Both the position numbers and the translations under genes were made by a program. A DNA stretch of 63,596 nucleotides from the NCBI GenBank assembly GCA_944800085.1, contig CALYLO010000010.1, positions 1 through 63,596 of the forward strand, given 5' to 3'. This DNA comes from Paenibacillus melissococcoides (GTDB taxonomy: Bacteria > Bacillota > Bacilli > Paenibacillales > Paenibacillaceae). Every line of letters begins with the position of its first letter. Within the stretch, counting starts at the first letter, position 1. Positions 32,281 through 42,417 of the stretch are shown here, piece after piece. The notes under the pieces were generated by a model. It worked only from the letters and a program-made list of their open reading frames with translations, did not search any database and was not told the origin of the DNA.

Positions 32281-34803
32281 ATGATGCCCGTGAGTTTCTT
32301 TGAAGGAAATCGAGTCTATGACATACATGGAAATCCTTACGCTTTATATATCATACCTAATATACATTATTCATTTTTATCATCGGTTAAGAAAACGAGC
32401 ATTATCAATGATTTGGAGTATGCATTAAATCGGAGAGCCGATGAAATTCATTTTAACTTGCTTTGTCGGCAGTTATCAGCTCGACAAATAAGTCGGGAAA
32501 TGCGGGAGTTTTCAGAACATGAAGGTTGGAATGAACAAATTCAATATTCAGTACAACAGCTAACGCAGATTCGCTCCTTTGAACGTGTTAACTTTATGGC
32601 TTTTCCCTTAAAAAAACGTGAATACTATAAGAGCAATCAAACTCAATTCTCGACTACACAATTTAGTGACATGATTCGGATGCTGACAAAAGAACTATTC
32701 CAGCGAATGATACAGGGTGTAGTAGATGTAAAAAGCAGATTGGCACGGGAAGAGATCCAACTACTAGAATCGGAATTAAGTGAGCACGAAGAACAAGCAG
32801 AAACCTTAGTAAAACATTTAGAATCTTCCTTCCCTGGTATAAGGCCAGCATCGATTAATGAGGTTGAATGGTGGTTGAAAAAGGGATATTACCGAGGGAT
32901 TGATGATCCTGAGTTGAAAATACCCTATCCATTCCCGGTGCAAGTTCAATCCAAAGGTGGCCGCCGCTCAATACGGCCAATCCGGAATACATTATTGACT
33001 CTTACTGAAGGGATCATCCAGGAAGGGCGTAATCACTTAGAAATCATTCATCCAGATAGTTCGGTTTCATATCAAACCTTTTTCACTACATTAAATGCAC
33101 CAACTGATATTCTGGCCACTTACCCAATTGGACATGAGTGGCTTTACGGTGTGCTTGAACAATTCGACTTTCCTATTGATGTCTCCATGAAAGTAAGATT
33201 CGAACCTTATATTGAAGCCCGTGAAAAAGCAAGCAGAAAAAATAAAATTGCTAAGTCCCAAGTTCGCGAATTGAAAGGTACTGAAACTGATGATGCTATG
33301 TTCGGCCAATCAGAAGTTCCGGACGAGTTATTAGATAACCTTGAAGATTATGATAGTCTTCGACAAAAATTCCGTACTAAGCAACAGTCATTAGCCTATG
33401 TCACTACAGTCTTTGCAATAGGTGCAGAATCAACGGAACAATTAGAAAAACGAGTAAATGAATTTAAGCCAAGGGCTGAGGAATTCGATCATGTCCTGGT
33501 TAATCCAACTCTTAGTATGCTCAAGATGTTCCAGTCATTTTATCCTTTTAAGGATCTGTTACCCGACAATTGGGAACTTCCTATGGATCCTGGTGTGATA
33601 GCTGCTGCAGTACCTTTTGGAGTTCGAACACTTGGTGATCCGATAGGCATTTTACTTGGGAAACTATTGCCTGGAAGACCTATTTTTATGGATCCTGCAC
33701 GACCTATGACGGTTTTAAATCGTTCAGGGGCAATATTAATCTGTGGGACGCTAGGTTCTGGGAAAACCGTTTTATTAAAATTTCTGACGTACAATCTGCT
33801 TTTATGGCAAGCTTATTGCTTTGCAAATGATCCTAAAGGTGACTGGGCGTTCTTTTGTGAACATCCATTTGTAAAACCTATCAGCACTTTAATTTCCTTC
33901 ACCCCAAATAGTTCAACATTGTTCAGCCCTTTCCGTTTGGGGAGAAGTATTGAAGAATGCTACGAAGCTGCCTTTGGAATGCTGGAGTTGATCCTAAACC
34001 CAAAAGGGCAAGAAGAACGGAATTTGGTGTTGCAGGAAGCAATTAATGAAGTACAACGACGCGATAGATGGGATATGTTTACGTTTGCAGAAGTCCTCGA
34101 TGAATTTCGAACGACGGAGGAGGATGTAAGTCTACGTGAACATGCAGATTTTATTTTTAGAAAACTACAGAGTTTACCGAATCATCCAATAGCCCGGATG
34201 ATTTTTGGGCGAGATGAAGGTAAAGATATATTTGCACATAAGAGATTCGTTTGTGCTATTACGCGTGGACTCTCTCTCCCAGGAAGAGGTTTGGGGAAAA
34301 ATGATTGGAGTGAAAATGAACGGATATCTGTAGCCATGATGTATGCAGTTGCTACGTTAGCAATACGTTTTCTCTCTGGTCTTCCTGAAGGGACGCTGAA
34401 AGGACTCGCTTGGGAAGAGTTTTGGTACCTGAACATGTTTGACCGTGGAAAACAGGTTTATAACGAAGCGCTGCGTCTATCACGATCTGAAAAGATGGTT
34501 GTTATGATGGCGTCACAAAACCCAACAGACATCAATGCAGACGAAAAGGATTCGGATGACGTCACAGGCCTGTTTGGTTGGAAATTCATGCTCAGAATGG
34601 AGTCAAAAGTTCAAGTTCGATATGCCCTACATAATTTAATGGATATGCCGGATGAGGAACCAAACGATTGGATGGAAACATTCAGTGAAGAGTATAAAAA
34701 TGGGAAAGGGCTTGTCCGTGATCCGGAAGGGCGAATTGGAGAAGTTCAGATTGAAATTTTAGATCCGCTCTTGCTGAAGCACTGTACGTCCACACCAGCA
34801 TGA
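32281..34803 (+). CDS. VirB4/TcpF-like conjugation ATPase
   Basis: An 840-residue ATPase that energises the mating channel at the membrane. Walker A is ICGTLGSGKTVLL near residues 486-498, Walker B is GLAWEEFWYLN, and KMVVMMASQNPTDI matches the VirB4/TraC sensor region. The N-terminal half corresponds to the channel-binding domain. ATG 32281 (AAGGAGGG 10 nt upstream) is chosen instead of the overlapping earlier reading; a second ATG at 32284 is possible. It is followed 10 nt later by the VirB6-like gene. Confidence 0.9.
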   Translation: MMPVSFFEGNRVYDIHGNPYALYIIPNIHYSFLSSVKKTSIINDLEYALNRRADEIHFNLLCRQLSARQISREMREFSEHEGWNEQIQYSVQQLTQIRSFERVNFMAFPLKKREYYKSNQTQFSTTQFSDMIRMLTKELFQRMIQGVVDVKSRLAREEIQLLESELSEHEEQAETLVKHLESSFPGIRPASINEVEWWLKKGYYRGIDDPELKIPYPFPVQVQSKGGRRSIRPIRNTLLTLTEGIIQEGRNHLEIIHPDSSVSYQTFFTTLNAPTDILATYPIGHEWLYGVLEQFDFPIDVSMKVRFEPYIEAREKASRKNKIAKSQVRELKGTETDDAMFGQSEVPDELLDNLEDYDSLRQKFRTKQQSLAYVTTVFAIGAESTEQLEKRVNEFKPRAEEFDHVLVNPTLSMLKMFQSFYPFKDLLPDNWELPMDPGVIAAAVPFGVRTLGDPIGILLGKLLPGRPIFMDPARPMTVLNRSGAILICGTLGSGKTVLLKFLTYNLLLWQAYCFANDPKGDWAFFCEHPFVKPISTLISFTPNSSTLFSPFRLGRSIEECYEAAFGMLELILNPKGQEERNLVLQEAINEVQRRDRWDMFTFAEVLDEFRTTEEDVSLREHADFIFRKLQSLPNHPIARMIFGRDEGKDIFAHKRFVCAITRGLSLPGRGLGKNDWSENERISVAMMYAVATLAIRFLSGLPEGTLKGLAWEEFWYLNMFDRGKQVYNEALRLSRSEKMVVMMASQNPTDINADEKDSDDVTGLFGWKFMLRMESKVQVRYALHNLMDMPDEEPNDWMETFSEEYKNGKGLVRDPEGRIGEVQIEILDPLLLKHCTSTPA

Positions 34804-34813
34804 GGAGACTATT

Positions 34814-37516
34814 ATGAAAAAATTCAGTATAGGTTGGGTTTCTGTATTATTGCTACTTATAATAGCTGGATTTCTTGTAGCTCCGACCGTATCTGCAGCG
34901 CCATCAGCACCTACTGAATCAGGGGGTATCTTTCCTCCAATTAAAGACTTTGATTCGCCTCCGCTATCGCATTACGGCTGGAATGCAGATGGATTTACCG
35001 GGAATATAAATCCTATCTATAACATTGCGAATTTTTTATTCTTTACCATAGTCATGATCATTCGTACAGGTCTAATGATCTTAGACTGGGGCCGGAACCC
35101 TACGTTTTTATATCCGTTGATAGAAAATTTAAGTGATGTTGTCAATTATGGCATAGTCGTTTTTCTAAAAGCATATTGGCCAATCATATCGATCATTATT
35201 TTGTTGCTATTGGTCAAAGATTACATTAAGGGCAATTTCGCAAAAACAGGAAAGCGATTCATCAGTTTTTTGATAGTATTTGTAACTATCTATATATTTA
35301 CCGGAATGGGAAACGGGGTAATTATCAAAACTGTTGAAGCTATAAATGCTTTAGACGATTACACCATGCAAACATTCAATAAAATTACAAATAAAGCGAA
35401 CGGTCAAGATGATGCTGCAGATCAAAAACAGGTAAGCATATACACGTTAGCCTGGAACATGCTAGTCCAAGATCCATTTGCTCGTGGGCAGATAGCAAAT
35501 GCAAAATTAACTTTGACTGCTGCAGATGCAGACGCAATAAATGCAAAAATAGAGGGAACAGGTGCTAGTGCCGGTCAAAAATGGATAGATCTAATACTAA
35601 AGCATGATAAGGATTCAAAAGAACGAGACAAAATTATGGGAGTCTTCGAGGATAACCATGAAGATGAGTTTGAAGCTGCATATAGCAGTATGGGACGACT
35701 TGAAATTGTACTTTTTATTCTATTTCCGGGCTTATTGTCTTTTATATTCTTTATATTTTTTGGTCTTATTCTGCTAGCGTTATTCTTTTATTTTTTAGGT
35801 ATACTTGTAGGTTCGATCGTTGTTTTGCCCCTATCAATCATACCACGAGAATTTCCTTCTACTTTAATGACATGGGGGAAGATGCTTGCGACCGCATTAA
35901 TATCGAAGCTAGCGGTAGGGATGTATCTCGCTCTTACATTAGTTATCGTTAATGCGATTGTTTCTGCAGATGCCTTGGAGCAGATGATTGGAAACTACGG
36001 GCAAATGTTTTTAGTTGCTATTGTATTTTTGTTGTCTATCGTTTTGTTTTATTTCTTTCTCAAGCGTTTCACACATCCAATGCTTGCTCCACTGAACAAA
36101 GGAGTGAGGTATGTAGATAGTGCGCGCCGACGGAGAAGAAAACGAAGAGATAGGAACGATGATGAGGGATACGATGAAGATGATGAGGGCGACGAGGACG
36201 ATGAAAAGCAGCAAAGACGTGGTTCTAAACGAAAAGGTGGAAGAAATACTGATCGAACAAAAGGACGAGGATCCAAAACATCGGATAGATCCTCATCTGA
36301 CCGCGTGAACGGTGACACTTCTAGTGAAAAAGCGAATGAGAGCAGTAAACAAGGGGAGAGTACGGAATCTGGATCTCAACCTACTTCTTCAAAAGAAAAG
36401 GCAAAAAAATCGGATCGCGTAAAATCAGTAGATAAGGATCATAAAGAAGTTGAAAACTCTAAGCATTCGGACAGGGTTCGAAATAATGATGCTCCTAATG
36501 AGAGTGAACCTAAGCTGAAATCTCAAGAAGATGCCTCAAAGGAGAATGGATCAGAGCCGAAGGTGAACACAGAGCAGCTTGAGCGAGATAAAGTCAATCC
36601 GACTAAAAATCAGGCTGCTGCAGACAAAAAAGGGGAAAATACACGTAGAACTAAGGATACAACAGTTCCTGACAAAGTAGATAAGGTCACTCCTCCTTCT
36701 AAAAGAGAAGGTCTGGGTTCAGACCGATTGAAACAAAAGCCAGCAGAAAGCGCAGCGCAAGGAAAACGTGAGGCAGCTGCTACAAGTGAACAGGTAACAC
36801 CGGCTGTTCGAACTGCAGGTGAGAAGAACGCTGATCGAGTGAAAGAAACACCGAAGGTAACAAATAGTGGTGATGGTAACACCATTAAACATCCATCCCC
36901 ATCTAATACATCAAAAGAACAAGATACCGGCAAGGCTTCACAATCGGTTAACGGCAAGGTACCATCTGCATCTGAAACTGCTTCATCTGAATCCCCTGCT
37001 AGGACGTCTAAAGAGCCAGAACAACCTAGAAAAGTGGATCGAGTTAAAGAAGGAAGCACGGCAGTTCGCCAATCGGTGGTAACGACAAAGCCTGAAGTCA
37101 GAACGGTTCAACCACCGAATCCTGTTCCAGTGGATACAAAAAATAGAAAAGTGGATCGAGTTAAAGAAGGAAACACGTCAGCTCACCATTCAACAAAACC
37201 TGAAGTCAGAACGGTTCAACCACCGAATCCTGTTCCAGCAGCTGCTTCCAAACAAGCGAAACCTGAAAGAACCGTTGTTACAGAGCAACCAGAACAAGTT
37301 TCAGTTACAAATAGAAATAAAGAGGATTTTGCTAAGACAAGTTCCCCTAGACAAGAACAGAAAAAGGTTAGAGGTAATGATAAGCGGAATGAGGGCGAGG
37401 CTACACCTAAAGCCTTTCGTAATGACCGTGTGAAGGGAAATTCAAGGGGAACTGAGAAATCCACGAAAACAGGGACTCAAGACGCATCCCTTGTATTTCG
37501 TAGAAAAAATCATTAA
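34814..37516 (+). CDS. VirB6/TcpH-like channel protein with repetitive tail
   Basis: A 900-residue protein. The signal peptide is residues 1-30 (ending VSAAPSAP). Residues of about 70-430 hold roughly six to eight membrane helices, as in VirB6/TcpH polytopic channel subunits. Residues 435-900 are a hydrophilic, Lys/Glu/Ser/Thr-rich, probably disordered tail that repeats DRVK-type motifs about ten times (SDRVK, ADRVK, VDRVKEG, NDRVKG). It is last in the operon and followed by a strong terminator. Tail length is unusual for the family. Confidence 0.78.
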   Translation: MKKFSIGWVSVLLLLIIAGFLVAPTVSAAPSAPTESGGIFPPIKDFDSPPLSHYGWNADGFTGNINPIYNIANFLFFTIVMIIRTGLMILDWGRNPTFLYPLIENLSDVVNYGIVVFLKAYWPIISIIILLLLVKDYIKGNFAKTGKRFISFLIVFVTIYIFTGMGNGVIIKTVEAINALDDYTMQTFNKITNKANGQDDAADQKQVSIYTLAWNMLVQDPFARGQIANAKLTLTAADADAINAKIEGTGASAGQKWIDLILKHDKDSKERDKIMGVFEDNHEDEFEAAYSSMGRLEIVLFILFPGLLSFIFFIFFGLILLALFFYFLGILVGSIVVLPLSIIPREFPSTLMTWGKMLATALISKLAVGMYLALTLVIVNAIVSADALEQMIGNYGQMFLVAIVFLLSIVLFYFFLKRFTHPMLAPLNKGVRYVDSARRRRRKRRDRNDDEGYDEDDEGDEDDEKQQRRGSKRKGGRNTDRTKGRGSKTSDRSSSDRVNGDTSSEKANESSKQGESTESGSQPTSSKEKAKKSDRVKSVDKDHKEVENSKHSDRVRNNDAPNESEPKLKSQEDASKENGSEPKVNTEQLERDKVNPTKNQAAADKKGENTRRTKDTTVPDKVDKVTPPSKREGLGSDRLKQKPAESAAQGKREAAATSEQVTPAVRTAGEKNADRVKETPKVTNSGDGNTIKHPSPSNTSKEQDTGKASQSVNGKVPSASETASSESPARTSKEPEQPRKVDRVKEGSTAVRQSVVTTKPEVRTVQPPNPVPVDTKNRKVDRVKEGNTSAHHSTKPEVRTVQPPNPVPAAASKQAKPERTVVTEQPEQVSVTNRNKEDFAKTSSPRQEQKKVRGNDKRNEGEATPKAFRNDRVKGNSRGTEKSTKTGTQDASLVFRRKNH

Positions 37517-37520
37517 ATCG

Positions 37521-37549
37521 AAAAAAGGTATCTTCGCGGTACCTTTTTT
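37521..37549 (+). terminator. terminator of tcp-like operon
   Basis: AAAAAAGGTA pairs with TACCTTTTTT around TCTTCGCGG; the U-run is part of the stem. It starts 5 nt after the VirB6-like stop codon. Confidence 0.88.
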
Positions 37550-37560
37550 CTTAATGCCTT

Positions 37561-37583
37561 TTAGTTAAGTGACACTTAACTAA
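37561..37583. promoter_or_regulatory. perfect 23-nt palindromic operator
   Basis: TTAGTTAAGTG and CACTTAACTAA flank a central A. The inner 17 nt match sites at 9639-9655 and 25937-25953. It lies 120 bp upstream of the surface-protein genes, where a regulator could control their transcription. Confidence 0.7.
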
Positions 37584-37706
37584 GCTGGCTATATAGTCCT
37601 ATTTTAATCAGGGAGGGATAAGCATATTGGGCCATTCAGATGATTTAAAACCTGTCTTAATCCATACCGAGATAGGCACCTTAAATAATTTTGAGGAGGA
37701 GAAAGC

Positions 37707-40700
37707 ATGAGTATAAAGAACGGAGAAATTAAGATGAAAACAATATGTAAAGGGTTTATTCAACTGCTGTGCCTCATTACTTTATTGTCATCCATTCCGC
37801 TAATAGGGGAAGGGAAAGTGGAAGCTCGAACCTCTTCGCCTATACCAACGTTAAATGCTTATGAAAAAAACGGCCACGTTAAACTTGAATGGGCCGTAGA
37901 AATGGATCCAAGTGACATAATGACTCAAACCTCCTTTGAACCAGGGGACATTATTCCTGATCTTCGAGGAGGCGGTAATACACAATTAGGAAAGCAATCT
38001 ATCGTCTCCTCAAATGAAGCTGCAGGTCGTTTTCTTCAAGTCATCGACACAGTAACAAGAGATGAGGGGAATTTCTGGTGGTATCCAGAAACGAAGTCTA
38101 AAGCTAGTGGCAGTATATTTCCGGCTGTATCTTTCCCGAACGGTTCGAATTTAAGTGTTACATTCAGAGCTCGAAATTTAGGAGGCTCTGGGTGGGCTCG
38201 CTTCGACTTTCGAGGGGAATGGCTTCGGAAAGGGATGCCACTTCATGATAATAAAGGACAACCTGTATTCTTTACGAATACGGTGGATTTTACAAGTTAT
38301 CCTAAAAGTTTCGAAGTTAGATTAGCAGATGGGGCTGTTCCGGTCTTTAATCATGGCCAATATTTTGTGATCGTGACAGCACATAACAATGATCATAATT
38401 ATGGTGTGAAATGGTATACGTGGAATTCATCAAGCAACAGGATGATAGAAGATCCTAATGGAACAACTATATTTTCTACTAGCAGACCATTAGATGGCCA
38501 TACTTTTAAACCAAACACGGATATCTTCAATGCCGGAGAAAATGTGCTGCAGCTGCACCAGACTAGTACAGGCACTTTTGCTGACAGGTATCTTCCGGCG
38601 GATGGATCTTGGCATACGTATAGTCTCAACACGATATTAGACAGCAGTTTGTATAACTATGAAACAAATGGCATTCACCCCTTGATCCTGTGGTCTACCG
38701 ATGGGACTTTTCAAATAGATGAAATTAAATTTGGCCATGCGACAGAGGTAGAGGTATATCGAGACGGTCAATCAGTTTACCGTGGCTATTTATCAGATTT
38801 TGAGGATGTTAGTGCTACGGATAAAGCTGTACCGAATGCACCTGGGAATGCTGCAATCCATATAGGGCCAGGCAGAAAGCCAGTAATTACCTGGAATCCG
38901 TCACTGGATGCTGGCACGACATATAGCTATAGCATTAAGGGGATTACACGCAATGGGGAAACACCATTGTCCCAGCCTCAAGTAGTGACGGTTACAACAG
39001 GGATAAAAGGTTACGCCGTAGTAGTGGATCAAAATCCGAGCACGGTGCCAACCGCAGTAAACGTGACCGGTACAAGCCTGACGGTCGAGCCGCAGCAGGG
39101 GAATTTCTTTGCTCACATCGCGGCCGTCGATAACCAGGGCAACATGTCCAGCGTGGTTCATATCCCGTATGTGGATCAGGTGCCCCCGCAGCTGAATGTC
39201 AGTGCCGATCACTCCCATTGGAGCCAGGGGCCGGTGATATTGACGGCTACGGCATCGGACAATGAAACGGGAGTACGGCATATCGAGCTCCCGGATGGAA
39301 GCCTGGTGAAGGGCAAAGCCGCTCAGTATACGGCTCAGGCGAACGGCAGCTATACCTTTAAGGCAGTGGACAATGCCGGCAATGTCACAGAGCGAACGCT
39401 GCAGGTAAGCAATATCGATCGGGAGGCGCCAGCGATCGCAATTTCCCCAATGGAGCGTATCTGGGGCATGAGTGATATTCCCGTAGAAATCCGCTATGCG
39501 GACGGGCTTTCCGGCGTTGACCCGAACAGTCGGATGTATGCGATTAGCAATAGTCCGGCAGCTCCTACGCAGTGGAAGGCAGCGACAGCTGACGTACAGT
39601 ACCTGACGGTAGCGGAGGAAGGCCAGTGGTATATTCACGCGAAGGTGTCCGATCGTGCTGGCAACACGCAGCAGCTTGTAACCCAGGAGCTGCAGCTGCA
39701 GAGCATGCCGCAGGAGCCCGCCGATTTCCGAGTGATGTCTGTAGAGGAACATGCCGTTCACTTGTCCTGGTCGCTTCCTTCAGGTTCGGTGGCTACGTCC
39801 GGTTACGTATATGAGGTCGAGAATGCCACGACTGGGCACACATGGACGATCACGTATCCAGAACATACGCTAACGGATCCGGATGTCGAGCCAGGGCATA
39901 TGTATACCTATCTTGTGAAGGCCAAAAACCATGTAGGCAGCAGCGCAGCCAGCACGGTTACAGCTCTTACGCTGCCTTCAAAGGCAGATGGTCTTTCCAT
40001 CCATCCAATTGATCGAGAGGCGGCAGCTGCTCTGGTTTCCTTCGAACCGGTGCGATCCGCTGAAGCTTATCATATTGCAGTGAAAGAGAGCAGCACGCAG
40101 CAGCTGGTGACAGAACGGACGGTGACCGACGCAACCTATCACCGGATCGATCAGCTGCAGCCAGGGATGAACTACACGGTGACGGTAACGGCGGCTAACG
40201 CCAGCGGGCGCGGCGCTGTTTCGACGGTAGGGTTTCTTACGCTGCCAGGAGCACCAGGAGAATTTAAGCTCCTGCAGGTCAGTACGAATGAAGCACGCCT
40301 GCAATGGGAGAGCGTTACGTCAGCGACGTACTACGAGCTGCAGCGCGATCAAATTCAGGTCTACGGCGGTGCCCGTACGAAGTATAGCGATAAGGGATTG
40401 CTGGCCGGAACGGAATACAAATTCGAAGTAGCAGCTAAAAACGAGACGGGATTTGGCCAGATGTCGCAGCCGCTTAACGTCTTGACGCTGCCAGGGCAGG
40501 CAACCGTTACAGCTGCCACATATGGAACGAATCAGATCACGATGCAATGGAAAGGCGTAAAGGGAGCAGCTGCTTATAAGGTAGGCGTGGACGGCATCGA
40601 TGTGGCCAGCGTGACAGCCGCAACGTACGGCCAACCGATGGAGTACACGATCGAGGGGCTTGATCCAGGAACGGGATACCGCTTGCACCTCTATGCCGAG

Positions 40701-42416
40701 AACAGCAGCGGAGCTGGCGAAATGGCGCTTTTAACAGCTTCTACACTGCCAGCAGCTCTGCCGACGAGCAATATTACGGTTGATGAGATTGGTGAAACCC
40801 AGGCCACGCTCCAATGGAAGGGAGTACCGGGGGCCAACAAATATCGGATAACCATAGCCGACAAGAAATATGAACGTTCCGGAACGGAGCTGCAGCTGAA
40901 CGGATTGTCCGGCGGCCAGCGATATACATTGTCCCTGGAAGCCGGCAACGAATCCGGATATGGGCCGGCAACGTCGGCCTCCTTCCTCACGCTGCCGCCG
41001 CAGGTAAATGGGCTGCAGGCGACAGAGAAAGGCAAAGAGCTGAGATTGACGTGGGAGCCGGCGCCTTCGGCAGAGTGGTATCAGCTTGAACAGGACGGGA
41101 AGCTGCTGGGAAAAACCACGGCTACATCCTGGAGCGTGAGCAACCTGGTGGCGGGCGAAAGCTACCGGTTCACGATACGGGCCGTGAATGCGACAGGGGA
41201 TGGAAGTGCGGTGCCATTTGTTTGGCGTGCGCTGCCAAATGATATGAGCAGCCTGCAGGTGAATGTCACGAAGGTGACGGAGCACAGTGCAGAGCTGAGC
41301 TGGGAGGCGGTCGCCGGCGCCGATCGATACCTGGTCTATGAGGGAGACAAGCAGCTGGCCGAAACAGCAGAGCTGGCCGTCATCCTGGAAGGGCTGGAAA
41401 GCGCCCGGACATACAAGGGCCTGAAGGTAATGCCTGTGAACACGACCGGGGAGAGTGTAGGAGCCATTGTGCCGGCTTTTGAGACGCTGCCTTCCGGAGA
41501 GTTCCAAGTGAACGTGCAAGCCGGGCAGAACGAGCTGAACTACCAGTTCGAGCTGGCATCGCCGTATGAAATATTCGTGGTGGCGAAGAACGGAAAAGAG
41601 ATATACCGAGGAACCGAGCGGAGCTTTATGCTTGCATCTCTGCCAAGCGGAACGGAGCTCCAGGTGGAAGTGTGGAGCGAGAACGCAGCAGGCCAGCGAT
41701 CGAAAGGGCAGGTAGTGCGGGCACGTACACTGGCCGGGCCGAGTAGTGGAGGCGGAACTGTGGTCTATCCGGATCGGAAACCGACGCCGGTACCGACACC
41801 GAAGCCGGAACCAGGAACGGAAATAGAGCAACCAGGTGTTACGCCGGATCCGGAAGGATCGGGAGAAAACAAGGGACAAGATATCGAGGATATTCGAGGA
41901 TTGTGGAACCGCGAGCAGGTGCTGGAGCTGCTGGAACGAGGCGTATTGCACCTAAATCAGGAAGGGAAGTTTGAGCCAAGACGTGCCGTTACGCGTGCCG
42001 AATTTATGGCCATGATTGTACGGGCAGTGGGCCTACAGGAAAAGGATGCGGATCTAATACGATTCCGGGACATCCGGAAGGATGCTTGGTACTACCCAGA
42101 GCTGAGGGTTGCGTTTAGTAATGGAATCGTACGTGGATATAACGTCTTTACGTTCCGTCCGGATGAAGCAATTACCCGAGAGGAAGCCTCGAAGATGTTA
42201 GGGAATGTGGTCGAGCAAACAGGAGAGCTTGCCCTGCACTTCCGTGATAAAGCAAAAATCTCGAGCTGGGCGAAGCGAGAAATCGGGATCCTGACAGCTC
42301 AAGGCATTGTTCACGGATACCCGGATGATACATTCCGTCCTAAGCAGCTATTGAACCGTGCGGAAAGTGCTGGTTTTCTATTTAACTCTTTGCAAGCGTT
42401 AGAACGGGGGAATTAA
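37707..42416 (+). CDS. SLH surface protein A with FnIII repeats
   Basis: A 1569-residue cell-surface protein. The signal peptide ends near VEARTSS. Residues of about 45-420 are a variable lectin-like or beta-sandwich region. An Ig-like segment (QLNVSADHSHWSQGPVILTA) follows, then about eight fibronectin type III modules, most ending in a TLP-type linker. A Pro-rich spacer (PTPVPTPKPEPGTE) leads to three SLH motifs (AVTRAEFMAMIVRAVG, NGIVRGYNVFTFRPDEAITR, QGIVHGYPDDTFRPKQ) that should anchor it to pyruvylated wall polymer. ATG 37707 has GAGGAGG; ATG 37734 is where similarity to the downstream paralogue begins. Role in cell contact is inferred. Confidence 0.88.
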   Translation: MSIKNGEIKMKTICKGFIQLLCLITLLSSIPLIGEGKVEARTSSPIPTLNAYEKNGHVKLEWAVEMDPSDIMTQTSFEPGDIIPDLRGGGNTQLGKQSIVSSNEAAGRFLQVIDTVTRDEGNFWWYPETKSKASGSIFPAVSFPNGSNLSVTFRARNLGGSGWARFDFRGEWLRKGMPLHDNKGQPVFFTNTVDFTSYPKSFEVRLADGAVPVFNHGQYFVIVTAHNNDHNYGVKWYTWNSSSNRMIEDPNGTTIFSTSRPLDGHTFKPNTDIFNAGENVLQLHQTSTGTFADRYLPADGSWHTYSLNTILDSSLYNYETNGIHPLILWSTDGTFQIDEIKFGHATEVEVYRDGQSVYRGYLSDFEDVSATDKAVPNAPGNAAIHIGPGRKPVITWNPSLDAGTTYSYSIKGITRNGETPLSQPQVVTVTTGIKGYAVVVDQNPSTVPTAVNVTGTSLTVEPQQGNFFAHIAAVDNQGNMSSVVHIPYVDQVPPQLNVSADHSHWSQGPVILTATASDNETGVRHIELPDGSLVKGKAAQYTAQANGSYTFKAVDNAGNVTERTLQVSNIDREAPAIAISPMERIWGMSDIPVEIRYADGLSGVDPNSRMYAISNSPAAPTQWKAATADVQYLTVAEEGQWYIHAKVSDRAGNTQQLVTQELQLQSMPQEPADFRVMSVEEHAVHLSWSLPSGSVATSGYVYEVENATTGHTWTITYPEHTLTDPDVEPGHMYTYLVKAKNHVGSSAASTVTALTLPSKADGLSIHPIDREAAAALVSFEPVRSAEAYHIAVKESSTQQLVTERTVTDATYHRIDQLQPGMNYTVTVTAANASGRGAVSTVGFLTLPGAPGEFKLLQVSTNEARLQWESVTSATYYELQRDQIQVYGGARTKYSDKGLLAGTEYKFEVAAKNETGFGQMSQPLNVLTLPGQATVTAATYGTNQITMQWKGVKGAAAYKVGVDGIDVASVTAATYGQPMEYTIEGLDPGTGYRLHLYAENSSGAGEMALLTASTLPAALPTSNITVDEIGETQATLQWKGVPGANKYRITIADKKYERSGTELQLNGLSGGQRYTLSLEAGNESGYGPATSASFLTLPPQVNGLQATEKGKELRLTWEPAPSAEWYQLEQDGKLLGKTTATSWSVSNLVAGESYRFTIRAVNATGDGSAVPFVWRALPNDMSSLQVNVTKVTEHSAELSWEAVAGADRYLVYEGDKQLAETAELAVILEGLESARTYKGLKVMPVNTTGESVGAIVPAFETLPSGEFQVNVQAGQNELNYQFELASPYEIFVVAKNGKEIYRGTERSFMLASLPSGTELQVEVWSENAAGQRSKGQVVRARTLAGPSSGGGTVVYPDRKPTPVPTPKPEPGTEIEQPGVTPDPEGSGENKGQDIEDIRGLWNREQVLELLERGVLHLNQEGKFEPRRAVTRAEFMAMIVRAVGLQEKDADLIRFRDIRKDAWYYPELRVAFSNGIVRGYNVFTFRPDEAITREEASKMLGNVVEQTGELALHFRDKAKISSWAKREIGILTAQGIVHGYPDDTFRPKQLLNRAESAGFLFNSLQALERGN
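39003..42377 (+). repeat. 3.4 kb direct repeat, copy 1
   Basis: This segment matches 43681-47055 at a constant offset of 4678 bp with no indels that I can see. Differences cluster at both ends; from about 39738 to 41440 I see no difference. It is a duplicated or gene-converted part of the two SLH genes and visibly richer in G+C than the gene's 5' part. Confidence 0.9.
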
Positions 42417-42417
42417 G

